A program made the translations under genes and the position numbers. Below the pieces are notes generated by a model. It ran no database searches and was not told the DNA's origin. It saw only the letters and a program-made list of their open reading frames with translations. Below are positions 63,936 through 64,000 of a DNA stretch of 64,000 nt, in pieces. Source of the stretch: an uncultured Psychrobacter sp. (GTDB lineage: Bacteria; Pseudomonadota; Gammaproteobacteria; Pseudomonadales; Moraxellaceae); the NCBI GenBank assembly GCA_947501045.1, contig CANMUI010000006.1, forward strand, positions 1 through 64,000, written 5' to 3'. How positions within the stretch are numbered: the stretch's first letter is position 1; every line of letters starts with the position of its first letter.

Positions 63936-64000
63936 AAACGGTTCCCTTCGTCTTAACTGATGATGTCCTTGTCTCGTATAGCGTCAAATCGGATAGTGTT

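Overview
The window looks like chromosomal DNA of a Moraxellaceae gammaproteobacterium, most likely Psychrobacter. The grounds are protein-level resemblance: CarA and CarB, GreA, an RNase HI fused to DnaQ, and three short BCCT carriers. The moderate GC with A/T-rich gaps also fits. This is inference by eye; no database was searched. I saw no rRNA or tRNA gene, CRISPR array, IS transposase or prophage gene.

Layout. (1) 136-10017: a polyamine catabolism locus. AguA and AguB turn agmatine into putrescine. PuuA, PuuB and PuuD carry putrescine through gamma-glutamylated intermediates to GABA. A Sad-type aldehyde dehydrogenase, an NhaC-family carrier and a PuuR-type regulator complete it; no GABA transaminase is present. 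(2) 10128-17101: a glycosyltransferase, the poorly understood DUF4130/radical-SAM DNA repair pair, and a peptidase M20-Na+ symporter-DUF3311 operon. (3) 17548-23508: greA, then carB and carA with a small lipoprotein gene wedged between them; carA has an attenuator-like leader and probably starts at TTG. (4) 23955-30941: gamma-carbonic anhydrase, HAD phosphatase, prfB with its programmed +1 frameshift, ppnP, topoisomerase IB, and an acyl-CoA synthetase/SDR pair. (5) 31560-43592: a surface-sugar acyltransferase, clpB behind a sigma-32-like promoter, a PQQ sugar dehydrogenase lipoprotein, and three tandem BCCT osmolyte carriers, each with its own terminator. (6) 43751-52974, almost all on the minus strand: a DUF3144 protein, metK, a DJ-1/PfpI protein, nth, a soluble RnfB-like ferredoxin, nudC, a FimL-like protein and the rnhA-dnaQ fusion. 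(7) 53226-59476: an envelope cluster of lipoproteins and membrane proteins, including a Tat-exported LD-carboxypeptidase and a lipoprotein serpin. (8) 59652-63935: an AlkK-like acyl-CoA synthetase, a MarR regulator and a feruloyl-CoA synthetase-like enzyme.

Most interesting beyond ordinary annotation: the carA leader with mutually exclusive hairpins, the lipoprotein inside carAB, the lipoprotein serpin followed by a protease-prodomain-like lipoprotein, a 66-bp MITE-like repeat present twice, and the uncharacterised DUF4130/radical-SAM pair.
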